A DNA stretch of 64,000 bases from Acanthacorydalis orientalis (GCA_034766995.1 CM068319.1:20895469-20959468), one strand, 5' to 3'; counted from the first letter of the stretch, positions 50,015 through 63,479 are shown. Numbers and translations: made by a program. Notes: a model not told the origin generated them from the sequence alone.

Positions 50015-50326
50015 TTTTTTCTGAAATAAATTATTCAAATCGTCTAAGTAGCAATTAACATTGAAAATTGAATGAAAAATAATGAAATCTGTAGAGATTA
50101 GCAATGATAATGATAATGTATAATTAAATAGATGTAATTTAAATAATATATCGATATGTGTGCAGCCTTAAGGGTATTTTATTTTCGCTATTTTGCATAG
50201 TTTTCAATGCAACTGAATTTTTTGTTTAAAAATAGTACTGAATTAATATTTTAAGATCTTTTATTATTTTTACCTTTTTGTAGAGGTTATTACATTGTTC
50301 TCTTTATTAAGGTTATAAGTAGATAC

Positions 50327-50384
<58 letters not shown>
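47206..50384. other. Non-coding AT-rich DNA with microsatellites
   Basis: TA arrays lie at 47206-47235, 47694-47725, 47968-48016, 49956-50005 and 50343-50384, the last preceded by ACACACACAC. GC-richer scraps at about 47905-47935 (CTGGACCAGCCTGTCCCTGA) and 48322-48345 are probably old transposon pieces. No gene recognised. Confidence 0.55.
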
Positions 50385-50387
<3 letters not shown>

Positions 50388-50485
50388 TCAATTTAGGTTT
50401 CCACATAAAAACATTAAAAAAACCGGAAAAATTAAAAAATAACATGATTTTTCAACAGTTTCATGTGGAAGCCTAAACTGAATCA

Positions 50486-50486
<1 letters not shown>
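50385..50486. mobile_element. MITE, family A copy 2, complete short form
   Basis: The left terminus GATTCAATTTAGGTTTCCAC continues AT. The right terminus is its near-perfect reverse complement, ATGTGGAAGCCTAAACTGAA then TC. Total length is about 102 bp, with (TA)n arrays on both sides. The left end matches the copy at 33935, GATTCAATTTGGGCTTCCAC, but the interiors differ. The precise insertion between TATA sequences suggests a TA target, as for Tc1/mariner MITEs (inference). Confidence 0.8.
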
Positions 50487-50541
<55 letters not shown>

Positions 50542-52436
50542 AGAGTGAGTGTATGTGTTTTTTATAAGAAAATATTATATGAGAATAAATTTATATGTAA
50601 GAATGAATTTTAAATATTATTTTTCCAATATATTTCATAATTATATAGAAATACCTTTAATTTGAAATATTTTCATCTATCAATGATTTCGTTAATCGGC
50701 TATATAACGTTTTATTATAACTTAATCGTCGTTCGTTTTTCAAGGAGTGAATAGTTTTTACTAATTTTTTGAACTAAGAACACGTTTGCTAAAATTAAAA
50801 AAGTATGAATGATTTTATTATATTTACTTTAATTGGCACAAACGTTCAACACGTTTCTATTTCATACACATTTAATTAATTTTTTTATTTTCTTATTATC
50901 ATCTGTATGAAAATCTACTACTCAATATAGTATCTGAAATAACATTACAGAATGAAAAATCATGAAAGGTTTGATAACTATGTCACTCTATCTAAATTCT
51001 AATATTTTTAAAAAATATTTACATTCCATATATCCTATTTTTTAGATAATAAACAAATTACACAATATATGATATGAATGAGTTAGTTATTTGGGGTTTA
51101 ATGGCGTGTCAATAACTAAGCTCATTAGCGCCAGAAATAAATGTTATTAAAATTGATATTAAAACAAATTAACCTTTAAGAAAATATAATTTTTTTCTTT
51201 TAATATCTGATTGTATGTGTTATATACTTTGTTTTTTTTTACATAAACAATATTTTATCTGCATTATAATTATCTAAGTCGCACTATAGTATAACAAAAC
51301 ATAATGTGTTATTTTACAAAAAAAATATTTACCAAACAAATTTTTTTTAAAAGTATTACATAAATTAATTACTAAATAAATAAGAGATAATACACATAGG
51401 TACACACACTCACACATACATACATACACATATATATATATATATATATATACATAAATATAATTTCGTGTTTGTATTACAATTTATATAATTTTCACAG
51501 AAAAAGTTTATTTTCAGAACGATGCTACTATAAATTAGCAAAACAGTATTTATTGTTCCCATTATTTTCAATATATGTCAAGTACGTTTCATCACAGATG
51601 AATTAAACGTATTTACATATGTTTTCAAACAGGCTCACGTCATATAGAGGTAAATAAAACTTTATATTACGGTTCATTTTTTTTATAACTTTTAAGTCAA
51701 TAAAACTAGTTTAATATACTATTAAATAAATAAAGATAAGTATATATTTTCAGGTAACAGTATTAGACTTTGTAATTATTTAATAACAGATAACATTAAA
51801 CGAGTTTTGTCTTACACATAGCATGTTTGTATAGTTTTTGTGTATTTTTTTTATCCTCTAACAATAAAATTTAATTTTAAATATTGCATATGTTTTATTA
51901 TATGGTACAATGATACGAGAAGGAATAATTTTAACAATTATACATTGTTTCTTTCGATAAAAATAGTTTAATGATAATTTTTTTTGGATTCATTTGTAAA
52001 TAATTAGTGTATTTACTCACAGAAATGTTTATAAAAAGTAAAAACTTATTTATCAGTGGTAAAAATTGTAACACTTTGTAGCCCATAAAATAATATTTTT
52101 TATAAGTATGAGAAAACGTTATTTCCCTTATCCTCATTATATGAGTAGCTTATTAATGTCAAAAATGTAAGGAAAAAAATTATGAATACATGTGGATGAA
52201 AAGATTGTACATAGAGTGAGACATAAATCTAGTTTTTATCATGAGAAATATATGTTAAATGTATTCTTTTTAAATGCTAGATTATTGACAGGCTATGAAC
52301 GTTCTTAAGGCATCAGAAAAGTAAGAGCAAATAAAAAACAATATAATTTTTAAAACATTTTGATATTTTGATAATAGAAATTCGTACAGTTTATTGATGA
52401 AACAGTGTGATTTTTATACATTTGGCATTCTTTTAA

Positions 52437-52474
<38 letters not shown>

Positions 52475-52740
52475 AGTATACATACTTAATAAATAATATA
52501 TATATTTAAATATTTATTAACTAATCTCTATTTGTTACACAAGAGAAACATGAAAAATATACACTTGTTCTAAAAGTATATTTAGAATTAATTTCGTTCT
52601 AAAAAATATATTATTGATAAAAAGTCGATCAAGGTATGAAAATGTATTCGTTATTATGAAATTATAATTATAGTTGTACAGTCAAATTATATTACGATTT
52701 CATTACACGTTATGCAAAAAAAAACGAATAGATTTTTCCG
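50487..52740. other. Non-coding AT-rich DNA
   Basis: Begins with (TA)n followed by (TG)n and GAGAGTGAGTG at 50489-50552. Further TA arrays lie at 51429-51452 and 52441-52471. Nothing else recognised. Confidence 0.6.
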
Positions 52741-53100
52741 TTGCACAGTAGTTGGTAAGGAAAAGTACACGAGTTATATTTAGCTCGATCGTCATTCGAT
52801 TCGTTATTTTTAATTTTAATGGTATCGCTAGTCTTGTTTTGACAGTGCGCCTTAACTTGCACCTACCATCATTAATACTAATAATAACATGTGTGATCTT
52901 ATGCGTAGCACTATTATGTCACATGAGAGAGTGCGACTTTAATCTCACCAGTCGGGTGGCTCGCTGTGTAAAAGTTCATTTCACTTAAGACCTTGAAATA
53001 GATGAGAAATGTGGGGCTCTCGACGTAAAGCGCTGCGGGCTAATGGGTGGTTGGCCGAATCGGTCAGGTTTTTCTCTTGTTCTTCGACGGCCGCCTTATA
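52741..53100. promoter_or_regulatory. GC-rich island, candidate promoter or 5' exon
   Basis: About 350 bp is clearly richer in G+C and CpG than anything nearby, for example GACGGCCGCC, AGCGCTGCGGGC and CGATCGTC. Both strands carry open frames of 60-80 codons, without family resemblance. The minus strand reads AAVEEQEKNLTDSANHPLAR in one frame. It could be the transcription start and 5' UTR of a minus-strand gene such as the aquaporin, or of a plus-strand gene. The assignment is inference from composition only. Confidence 0.4.
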
Positions 53101-53107
53101 CATACAT

Positions 53108-53153
<46 letters not shown>

Positions 53154-53847
53154 ATATATATATAAATAAAATGTTTGTATGCATACGTCATAAATGTCAA
53201 TTGATATTTTTAAGCATAATCAGAGATTTAATATTCATATTTCATAAATTCCAGTATTTACTTACAAACTTTACAAAGGAAAATAACAAATATGGTGGCA
53301 TGTTTTTAATAATTTATAAAAACGATTCTTCCCTTTTTTAATTCTATAATTAGCTTAGTTTAATTACAACTGGAATTAAAATTGAAAGTTATTTATTTTT
53401 ACACTTCCTGTTGCTTATACTTATTTTAAAAATTGAAAGTTATATATTTTCTCATATTATTTATGTATATTTATTATTATACTCATATATATATATAATG
53501 TAAATTGCATTTGTAGTACTATTTTCTCAACTTCAACTAAAATAAAACTTTGCCAAATTTCCAGCTGGATAAATTATCATGCTCTACTTTATTTGCAACA
53601 CAGTTTTGTTAAATATAAAAGACGAATTCCTTAAAAAAATATCAAAAGTATTATTTTTAAATATGATTTTTTTAAAAAAAACTAGATAAGAAATAATATT
53701 TCATGTCATCACCATTAATTTTAAAAATAAACGAAAAGCGAAATATAAAAACCTTATTTTTAAGATAGAATTTTTCTTCTCTGTTCAATTACAATTCTTA
53801 AATTGAATATATAAATATATATATGTGTGTGTGTGTATGTGTAAATA
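53101..53847. other. Microsatellite and AT-rich spacer
   Basis: Opens with (CA)n then (TA)n at 53106-53164, with no coding content after it. A (TG)n run at 53824-53837 sits directly before the next transposon. Confidence 0.6.
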
Positions 53848-54133
53848 CAGCGGCGTACTCAGGATTTAATCCTGGACGGGGGGAGTTGAACCGCTACAAA
53901 AATTTTATTGTGAATTCAATAAAATTCATTAAGTTAGTATAAAAATTTATTTAAAGAATAAAATCCATTTTTCTTTTCTTTTTACAAAGCTCTTAAATTG
54001 CTTCAGCCGTTGTTACCTTAATCTCTCTGTGTATATAGGAGCATTTTTGCGAGATGATTTTGTATTATTTTCCAGTGTTATTCCCTTTTCCTTTGGGAAA
54101 TGCCACTGCCCCTTTCCCCCACCTAAGTACACC
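53848..54133. mobile_element. MITE-like element with CAGCGGCGTACTCAGG terminus
   Basis: The left end CAGCGGCGTACTCAGGATTT is followed by a G-run (GGACGGGGGGAG). The right end, in reverse complement, reads AGGTGTACTTAGGTGGGGGA followed by AAGGGGCAGTGG. Both ends thus share a TAC(T)..AGG core and then a G-rich tract, as in degenerate terminal inverted repeats. The interior (about 220 bp) is AT-rich and non-coding. The CAGCGGCGTA start is a common end of invertebrate DNA transposons, but I do not assign a superfamily. Confidence 0.6.
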
Positions 54134-55082
54134 TATATAATATATATATATATACATATACATATATGTTTATGTATATGAAATATAAATTGAATTAAGT
54201 CCATTTATAAGATAATTGTGAATACAGATTGTATAAATATAAATAAAATTCATTCAGCTATATCTCTATTATAATATAGTTCTTAAATTATGGCTCAATT
54301 CATTTTCCCAAATGAATTGTTTTTACACCCTAGAGATTACAAAAATATTTGTGATTAGAAATGACTATTGATAATTTTTGATTGTTGCTCATTTGCATTT
54401 CCATGCCGGTATCGTTGAGATTTTTCTGCATCTTGACTCTCTGAGGATGAAGTAATCGTCATTAAAATAAGCATAATCAACAAATGAAAAAAATCAATTA
54501 TCATTTATTGAACATTTTTGATCCGAAAAAAAGTTGTGGTTAGTGAGGAAAAAAGTTCATTTGCGATTTTATATCAATATTTCTACAAAATAATAAATAT
54601 TAAATTAATTAAAAATTTACAAATATCTATTAATAGAAATATGTACTTTGTAATATTTACAATTACCCTTTAAAATGTTAGATTCAGTCGTTTTGAAAAT
54701 ATTAAAAAATTCAACAAAAATTTAAATAAATTCTAAAAAAGTGAAATACAGCCGACGCTTACACAAGACTAGTTTAACATTTATAAAGAAAATATCGTCT
54801 CCATTATAGAAATTACATCAAACTACCGGAAAGATTAAGATTAGAAATGAGTACAAGTCCAAGGTGACACGAGAATACCAAGAATTGATGGAAATTTTAT
54901 AAACAAAGAATCAGAATGACAAAGATGTGAAGAATGGAATATTTTTGAAATAGCACTCATTTTCAAATCACGCAATCAATCTCCATCGCAGAAAGACCTT
55001 GAAAAATTATTAATCAGTTCTGTTTTTTTTTTCTTTATATTTGTGGAATTTAATAATTTTTCATGTATTAATTGAAAACCTC

Positions 55083-55124
<42 letters not shown>

Positions 55125-55359
55125 ATGTGGAAAACTTCAATTATTCACTTAATTTATAATTTATGTTATGAAAACATGAACGTAGAAGAGATTTTTAATT
55201 TATTTCAAATAATTTATTGACTATTAAACACGACTTCAATAAAATGAAACTAAAAAGTAGTTCATTCATGACATTAATTTTTAGTGCAAGTTCATATTTT
55301 TAATTTTTTATTCATAAAAATATTGCTTTTATTTGTCATAAAATGAAAGTAATATCATG

Positions 55360-55421
<62 letters not shown>

Positions 55422-56055
55422 GTAAGATATATTTGAGTACCGAATATGATGACATCTGGGAAAAATTATTTTGAATGATTACTAATAGCTTTTTTGCAAA
55501 AAGTATACACACACCCACACATTTATACACACAAACACATACATGTATATACATACATTCTTGTACATTTATATTACATCATAACAATCTTCCGATAGAC
55601 ATACGATTTTTTGTGAAATAATTACTTAATGATGTTTATAAATCACGATCTTGTGGGTTTTGTGGGTTTGACACGTTTGCAAAAAAATGAGTCGAAATAC
55701 TTTTAAATGTCTCGCCATAAAAAATAGAACGAAACAAGGCCACGTATCTAACGCATCCTGTTGCAATTTTTAAAAATATCCTAAATCATCTAACATAACA
55801 AATTACTTAATGGTATATTTTAATATGAATCGTATTTAAGGAAAATAGAATTCGCTTTGAATTATTTGCATAATCACGAACTATTGCACGTATTTATGTA
55901 CTAATCAATGAGTATGATTTATAAAAGTTGATATATTAAACTCTTTAATGTGTTTCAAATTTAAATGATCATATTTACTGATATTACAGTTTGAAATTAA
56001 ATGTTTTTGATACATATTTATTATCACATACTTATTTAGAATAATTTTAATTAAT

Positions 56056-56090
<35 letters not shown>

Positions 56091-58778
56091 GTGTGAGGTA
56101 TACATATACACTGTGAGAATTTATAAAAAAAATATTTTAGTTCATGTAGATATCTATGTTTACACAAAAAACATGACTTTAGTATACACTTCAAATTTGA
56201 AAAGTATATATGAATCACATTATGTACTTATGCAATATTAATAATATTTGTATTCAGTTTACAAACGTGACACTAAAGATATTTATTAAACATTGCATCT
56301 TTTCTTTAAAATAAATTAATTTTAACAAATATTATTTTAGTTTGTAATTATTTGCAGTTATTTTGAAAAATGAATTTATTGTTAAAACGTGCTCTAGTTA
56401 TAAATATTCGAGCAAACTTTTAAAACACTAAGAGTGAGTGAAGACATTCAGTATTTGTTTTTCAATTTAAAGACATGACGTTTTAAAATAATTTTGCAAA
56501 AACTATGATATCAATTGGTTTTAAATCTGGATAGTACCAGTATAGTTAAATCAATTTTAATTAGTTAATTAAATATTGTTATTATTAATTACTATTTTTG
56601 TATTCAATTAGTAATACAGTTTCTAAGTACATTTTTATCTTTTTTTTACAATTATTTTCAAAAATATCTGATATTCGTATGAACAAAATTATAAAACATA
56701 AATTTATTTTTTAAGCTCTGTAGATTATTCTGTAGCATAGAACTGAAATTATACGAAAATTTGAATTAAAAACTATGTTCAAATAATGAAATAATATATA
56801 GTCTATCAAGCTTCTGGACTGATATTTTCGTATTAGAATAATTGAATGAGAAAATTATATAAAACAATCATTTAACAAAATATTTTTACATACTTATAAA
56901 AAACGACATCATTAAAAAGACTATTGTGCACTTTATGTGTAATATTTCCCAGTTTATTTTAATAAACAGACTGAACTAAGCATTAAATCATATAAAAGCA
57001 GAAATGATCACTTTCGTTTATACAAACAAAACATGTACAATCATCTGTTGTAATAATAACAATAATTGGCATAATTTAATGATCAGAATAAAATGTGTTA
57101 AGACAAAAGCGAGAATGAACACATTATATGTATTGTGTTGTGACAGTTAAGGCTCGGCATTAAAAGTATGACGCACCTTACTCGCAGAACTGTCATCTTA
57201 TATTCCCAACGATTGTTTTATAATGACAATTATTATTACTTATGCATAATGGGTGTGTTATGATTTGTACCTGTCCAATTGTCTAATACTTATAAAATTT
57301 ATTGCAAACTATTTATTCTACGATGATGTATGCATTTGAATATTTTTTACTAGAAATGAATTGATTGGAACATGACGACGATTATTTTTATAAATTTTAT
57401 ACTTCTAAATACCACATATAGAGACATATATATACCATGTTTATAATTTGATAACACTTGTTTAGTTATGTTGATTAGAAACTCAATGTTTATAACATAG
57501 ATATGGAACTTTGTATAAATTCATTTTTGTAAATGATTTTTTTATAATTTAGTCCTTTGAGAATGATGACATTCCTATCGAAATGTGCATTAGTAAAAAT
57601 AAAAAATGTTCAATAATCAATTATAGAATATTTTTGAATAGAAATCTTATTTGTCATTTGAGGTGTGAAAGAAAAATTCATTTGTGAAAGGGAATTTAGA
57701 TCAGTGTTAAAAGTATATTGTTCCATATTTAAACTTATAAATAAAATAAACTAAAATTTACATTATATCTAATACTATTAAATTATTTAACAATCTTTAT
57801 ATTAAATTAATATAAATAAATACTCAACACTCATGTACATCAACACCATAATTTACACTAAATATGTTCTAAAAGTATCCCGAAAACCAAAAAAATTTAA
57901 GAAATAAAAAATGTCAGTTTCTGAGCAAAATAATACAAAACGATTGTACACGTATCAGAATATCACAACTGCTTGAAGAGTTTTAAGTAAATAGAATCGA
58001 AAAAATAATTAATACTGACTTTAATCAGTAAATTCATTAAAAATAAACTTAACATTTTTTATATTTAAATTAAAAAGCGTACAATAAATTATGTACAAAT
58101 AGAAAAATTATGAGTATTTTTTTTATTTACAATTTTATATTTTTATTAATAGATATATGTTTATTTTTAAGTCCTAATACATTTAATATTTCGTTTAAAA
58201 GTCATTTCGATTTGACAAATGTAAAGCAAATTGTTTACAAACTTTGTCATAGTTTTATAAGTTTTATTGGTATGTATAAATACATTCTTATATATATATA
58301 TATATATGCAATTATATCTTCAAATGTCAATTAAAACCTCGAATTTACGATGTGAATTTTCTTAACAGCCAAGTGACTATCGCTGAATAGATAAATAATA
58401 GGTTTAGTTGAATGTAATGCGAATATTATATAAACATTCTTTTTTTTATTTATTGAACCTACCAATTTGTATGAACTTAATTATAAAGAAATGAACAATA
58501 TATGAAATTAAAAGATATTCTCTTCTTAAACAGGATTACAATAACTTCATGAATACGTATTACAAAACGAAACATGAATGTTATAATTCATACGACGTAA
58601 AAACTTCTTAAATTACATAGCGATTATCTCTACCTAATCATTAAAGTAATAGTATTTTATTTTAATGAATATTCTTATTCATAAATTAAAACGTAAGCAA
58701 ACTGTTCAACTTTTTCAGACTTTTTCGTGTCTGAATGCCAGTGATCTTATACATACATACATTTACACACACATACAC

Positions 58779-58830
<52 letters not shown>

Positions 58831-59942
58831 TCATTTGTATATGTGTAATAATATTAACAATTGTCTCGATATTAATTCTAGAAATAAACGCATGATTAAC
58901 TTATTTATATAGGCATGCTACTCATTAAATTGAAAATTTTATTAGATTATTAAAAATTTTAAACACTTTTTGTCTGTAAAGTAAAATTATTTACGAAAAA
59001 TAATTTTTAATTATTATATTTTATAGGTTTAGTTTAAATAAATTAGAATCGAGAAATATGTTTGTAAATTAAAATGCACATTTTTTGTCTTAAAAATTGT
59101 TATATTAATAGTTTTATTAGTTCTTATGAACTGTTTTTAGATCGATTTTTTTAATAATAACAGTACATGAATTTTTAAAAAAATTATTATATACACACAA
59201 ATATATCTACCTCTCTCTCTCTATATATATATATAATTATGCAGGTACTTTGACTTATTTTTATGCTCAAACGGTACTGTTTGTAAATTTATAAGTAATT
59301 TTAAAAAAATCTTAAATTATAGAGAAAGCATTTCGTTTCTGTACCGACGAAATAATAATACCAGTCTTTTTTCGATTAGATAAATTTTTGTAATTCGATT
59401 CGGAAATTAAAAATGTTTTATTTTACAGATAAATTGTGTTCGTATGTAATTTTAAATTATTAGTCAATTCGTCATGGTTTGAACTTTTTTAGTTAGTATG
59501 TAATATTCACATGTAAAATAAAAGACGTCTGTTTAAGAAAATTATAATTTATAATAATTATTATAAAAAATAACACAACTTCAATTTAAAAAGCAATACT
59601 GTAGTTACATAAATAATTTTGAACCAATTACCTTTGTATTCCAAAAATCATTTAATATATAAATATATGCATAATGATTTGAAGTGAAATCGACCATAAA
59701 TAATTAAAGACACACTCTTTTAGAGAATACTTTTCCAAATAAAAATATATCTATACTATATATATATATATATATATATACAATATATACATCATATTTC
59801 TAAATAATAAAAAAAATATTATCACAACACATTCATCATCATATAAAAATAAGCTATATTAAGAGGAAAAATAAATCTAGAATTCAAGAAACAACAACTA
59901 GAAGATAATTTATTTACTAAATGCTTACAAGTCTGGTTGTTC
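54134..59942. other. Long gene-free AT-rich stretch
   Basis: Contains TA arrays at 54139-54160, 55083-55108 (then TG), 55364-55418, 56058-56087, 58289-58307, 58787-58827 and 59756-59780, and a CT run at 59211-59220. At 57140-57195 a GC-richer bit is bracketed by TGACAGTT and AACTGTCA. No exon was recognised on either strand, including for the missing aquaporin N-terminus. Confidence 0.55.
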
Positions 59943-60075
59943 TTAACCCCTTGACATACAAAGATGTTTCTGACACGTCATGTGTTTCTTGTGCTATTGT
60001 AAACATTGATGTCTCTGAGACCCACACAGATCTAATTCGCTTTAGCGCAGCTACAAAGCAAATATTATAAAGAAA

Positions 60076-60115
<40 letters not shown>

Positions 60116-60563
60116 GTGTTAAAGTGTGAACCATAAAAACGAACCCTGTAACATGTCTGTTTTAAAATTGTATTAAAGTGTCAATGAAAGCCAAATGGTC
60201 TCTTCGAATAAGGGTACATTTTCCTGAAGATATACCTTTCACTGGTAAAAACCAATATCCTGCAAAGTGATGTCACGTGTGATCAAAAAATAACATAAAA
60301 AACGAAATGACTTGACAGTGTCAAATACCTCTACATTTACCAGAATGTTTCAAAAAGTTTTATATTCTACCGGACAATTGAGTTATTTTTTATTTGTTAT
60401 TTAATTATGCTTTATTAATTTTGGTTATTAGTATTGAATTATAATATTTAGAGGTGTATAAATATTATTTTATTTGTTAAACTTAAACAAATGTTAATCT
60501 GAAAAATAAATAGTATTTTTTAGTCATATCGAATTTCAATTTATTCGTATGTCAAGGGGTTAA
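59943..60563 (+). mobile_element. piggyBac-like element with TTAA target duplications
   Basis: TTAA (59943-59946) is followed by CCCCTTGACATACAAA. The other end is TTCGTATGTCAAGGGG followed by TTAA (60560-60563). The outer 13 bp of the inverted repeat are perfect. TTAA duplication is the hallmark of piggyBac transposition. The element is 613 bp, about a quarter of an autonomous copy, and retains a decayed fragment of the transposase C-terminus at 60217-60381. It is an internally deleted relic, now also carrying a TA array at 60081-60111. Confidence 0.9.
60217..60381 (+). pseudogene. Remnant of piggyBac transposase C-terminal Cys-rich domain
   Basis: One frame reads HFPEDIPFTGKNQYPAK, stop, CHV, stop, SKNNIKNEMT, stop, QCQIPLHLPECFKKFYILPD. 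PiggyBac transposases end in a zinc-binding CxxC..C..H/C domain of just this shape (a CHVCS-like start, then PLHLPECFKKF-like). At least one of the internal stops falls where the family has Cys, consistent with single-base decay. It cannot encode protein. Confidence 0.8.
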
Positions 60564-63019
60564 TAATTATAAGAGTTATTCGTAATCGCGAGTACAAAGC
60601 TTAAACTGTCAGCTTTATTTTCTAAAGGGACAGTTTTTCGAATTGCTAGTATACTTCTATACCAAACTATAGAACATAACTCTCAGCTTTTTTTCAGAAA
60701 AAAAAGCTCAAGAATTATGTACCTTATATTTTTTAAATATTAATTAGTGAAATAAAATGATGATGAAGAGACAACATAAACAATTTCTTATTTTTACAAA
60801 GCCATATCTAAATATTGATAATAAATATAAAAAAAATAAAGCCAAAATCGAGCTGATGACCATGTCAAGTAATTATTTTTATAGATTTTTAACCTAAAGT
60901 AAATAATTCCGCTAGTTACTTTAGAGAAAAGCCTACTGAAACTTATAATATTTAAGAAAGAGTTGAATGCATAAATATCGTTCAATTTCTAATAAAATCT
61001 TAATTAATAATCTAATAAAAATGTTGAACAAAATCCCAAAATATTTTCTCTGTAAATTAGAGTCATTAGATTTATAATTTCATTACAAAACTGAAAAACG
61101 GCTGTAAATATAAATTAGTTAATCGCACTTTTTTAGTAATTTTATATCAAAAATTCCTTTAAAATTATCTTTAATCAAACGAGATAAATATTATATATAT
61201 ATATATATATATACTTTAAAAGAGTATTAATTAAAATCTGTACTAATTAAATCGACTAGAATAAACCTATTTATTAAAAACTGCTTCATATAACGAAATT
61301 CAATGAGATTCAAACAGTTAATACTATTTAAACTATAATTTTATATATTCATGTTTATATTTTTATATGTACTTTTTCTTTCATATTCTTGTTTTTATAA
61401 CATCATGAGATTTTTAAAGTTCTTTTTCTATGTTTAATAAATGTTCATTTTATTATCAATAAACATTTGTACATTTTATTAAAATAGTGTTTCTCTTTTA
61501 AATAATGACATCTTATAAACAATAATGTTTATTTTTTAATGATATTCATTATAATTTTAAATTCAAATATAATCCACTTTAATTCATTACAAAATTACAA
61601 TTTACTTTCAATGTGAAATTGTTAATCTCGTCTAACAAGAAAAATACAAAAGAAAAGGGAAAAGATTCCAAAGTATCATTCATTGTTCTTTAAACACAAT
61701 GATTAGATGATTCAGTAAACTGCTGTCTGCATATGTTGATTAATGAAATGATAGTATTGTTACCTGATGAGAAATAGATCCACAGCTTGATTAATAATGC
61801 AATTATAAATTTTATAACATTTAAAAAATATTTATACTTGATATAAAGTAGAACAAGTGTATAAAAACATAATAAAATATTCGCATGCTATATAAAACTA
61901 ACAACCTATTTTACGATACTTTATTATATTTTAATAACAGTATCACTGCTTATCATAAATTATATCTTCTATAAAAAAATATAATCAGACACCCTCAACT
62001 CTATAAATAATACACATATTCATGTTAAGCCTTAAATAAATTAATATTGATAAAAATCTGCACAAATAACAATACCACGTTCAAAATAAATTTTTATTTA
62101 AGACATGCAAATCTATATCGATGGATTAGAAAAATCTATATTTTCTATATATCTGTTATAACGTATACGCAGATATCGTTTTTTTTATTCGAGATAATGT
62201 ATTTAGATAAAATGTAACATAATTTATCACGATATGTCAATTTTTAAGTATTAACGATTATTTTATTTTAGCACGACAGTTTTACAGTTGACAATATGAC
62301 ATGTTTAGAGGGGAATAATGATTTACTGTAATTTATTATAATGAGAACTGATTGATTTTTAATAATGAGAGATTATTGTATCATTTATATAGGTATCCAA
62401 AGATTGTATTAGTAATAAAACTATACTTTTAAGCATATTTCGATAATTAAAAACTATTTTTAACCAATTACTTGTTCAAATATAGAACTATCTTATTTCA
62501 AATCTAATCATACTGAATTTTCAATATTTTTTTATTGGAGATGTTTTAATCTTTTTTGTTTGCTTGGATACATTTTAAACTCAAATGCGTAGTTAAATAT
62601 ATTAATTTTTAACATAAAACGAATTTAATCCCATATTAATAATATTTTCATACAAATATATTTATTAATAATCCTTAAAAAATTACAAATTGAATATTTT
62701 ATTCCAGTTAATTATATTTTTTCGATCTCAGATAGAATTAAATTTGAAAGACATTTGATTCTAAATAATCTTTTGGTATTAGTCGATAGATTGAAATTAT
62801 TAAAAAGTAAATAAACTGATAAAATGATCTAATAATATATAAAAGTATTAATGTATTGATTTCTCATTTACCCCTTATGAGTTTTAACCTCTTTCCTTAC
62901 TATTTTTCTTCATTTTCGTGTCAAAAAAAAAATATTTTTTTAAAAAATTAACGATTAAGTGATGAATGCACTACTTTAACATACACCGAAGGCTTCACTC
63001 GGTTGTCCTTCACTGCTTC
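60564..63019. other. Gene-free AT-rich DNA
   Basis: Only a short TA array at 61192-61214 and no recognisable exon or transposon. Unusually few microsatellites compared with the rest of the window. Confidence 0.6.
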
Positions 63020-63479
63020 TGATGGCTTACTGTCGGCAAACTGATTCAAAAAACGGGTTCTAAGAAAACTGTCACTGTAAGTCAATCCAAAAAAACACAC
63101 AAGAAAATCACTATTGAAACCAAGAAAGACATCATTGCCAAGCATGAAAAAGGAGCTATGATAGTTGATCTGGCAATTGAATATAAAGTCAATAAATTCA
63201 TCATTGGAACCATCTTGAAGAACAAAGAGACCATCAAGAATGTTGAGATTGTGAAGGGAGTGACCAGATTAAGGATTCTAATAAACCACATCATTGAAGA
63301 AACGGAGAACTTTCTAAATAGTTTATGTAAATGGTGTTTGTTTTTTTTTGTAGAGAGTTCGGTATCAATTAATTTATTTCCCATAGAATAATATGGGAAG
63401 TCGCGTTTCGTACCAGGAACTTTTCATACCATGAACCGATTCGTGGAATGAATCAAGTTTGGGGTACGAGGCCCTACCG
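63020..63479 (+). mobile_element. Internally deleted Tigger/pogo-type DNA transposon
   Basis: A transposase N-terminus runs straight into the element's 3' untranslated part (GTAGAGAGTTCGGT, TTTCCCATAGAATAATATGG). It then reaches an end reading AAGTTTGGGGTACGAGGCCC then TACCG, which resembles Tigger 3' ends (..TACGAGG.CCTACTG). The right boundary is near 63479. No left terminal repeat is visible, so the 5' end is truncated or decayed. The DDE catalytic domain is missing altogether. Confidence 0.75.
63062..63388 (+). pseudogene. CENP-B-type helix-turn-helix fragment of Tigger transposase
   Basis: The frame reads KKITIETKKDIIAKHEKGA, DLAIEYKVNKFIIGTILKNK and ETIKNVEIVKGVTRL, the pattern of the pogo/Tigger and CENP-B N-terminal DNA-binding HTH (KxxITLExKxxII..hExG....dIA..y...sTI.tIlKnK). 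It continues IINHIIEETENFLNS (with variation) and then reads out into non-coding sequence. The helix-turn-helix is nearly intact, but no Met start with typical context and no catalytic domain remain. Confidence 0.8.

Noticed and set aside
63082..63384. 100-codon minus-strand open frame
   Set aside because: Antisense of the Tigger HTH fragment.
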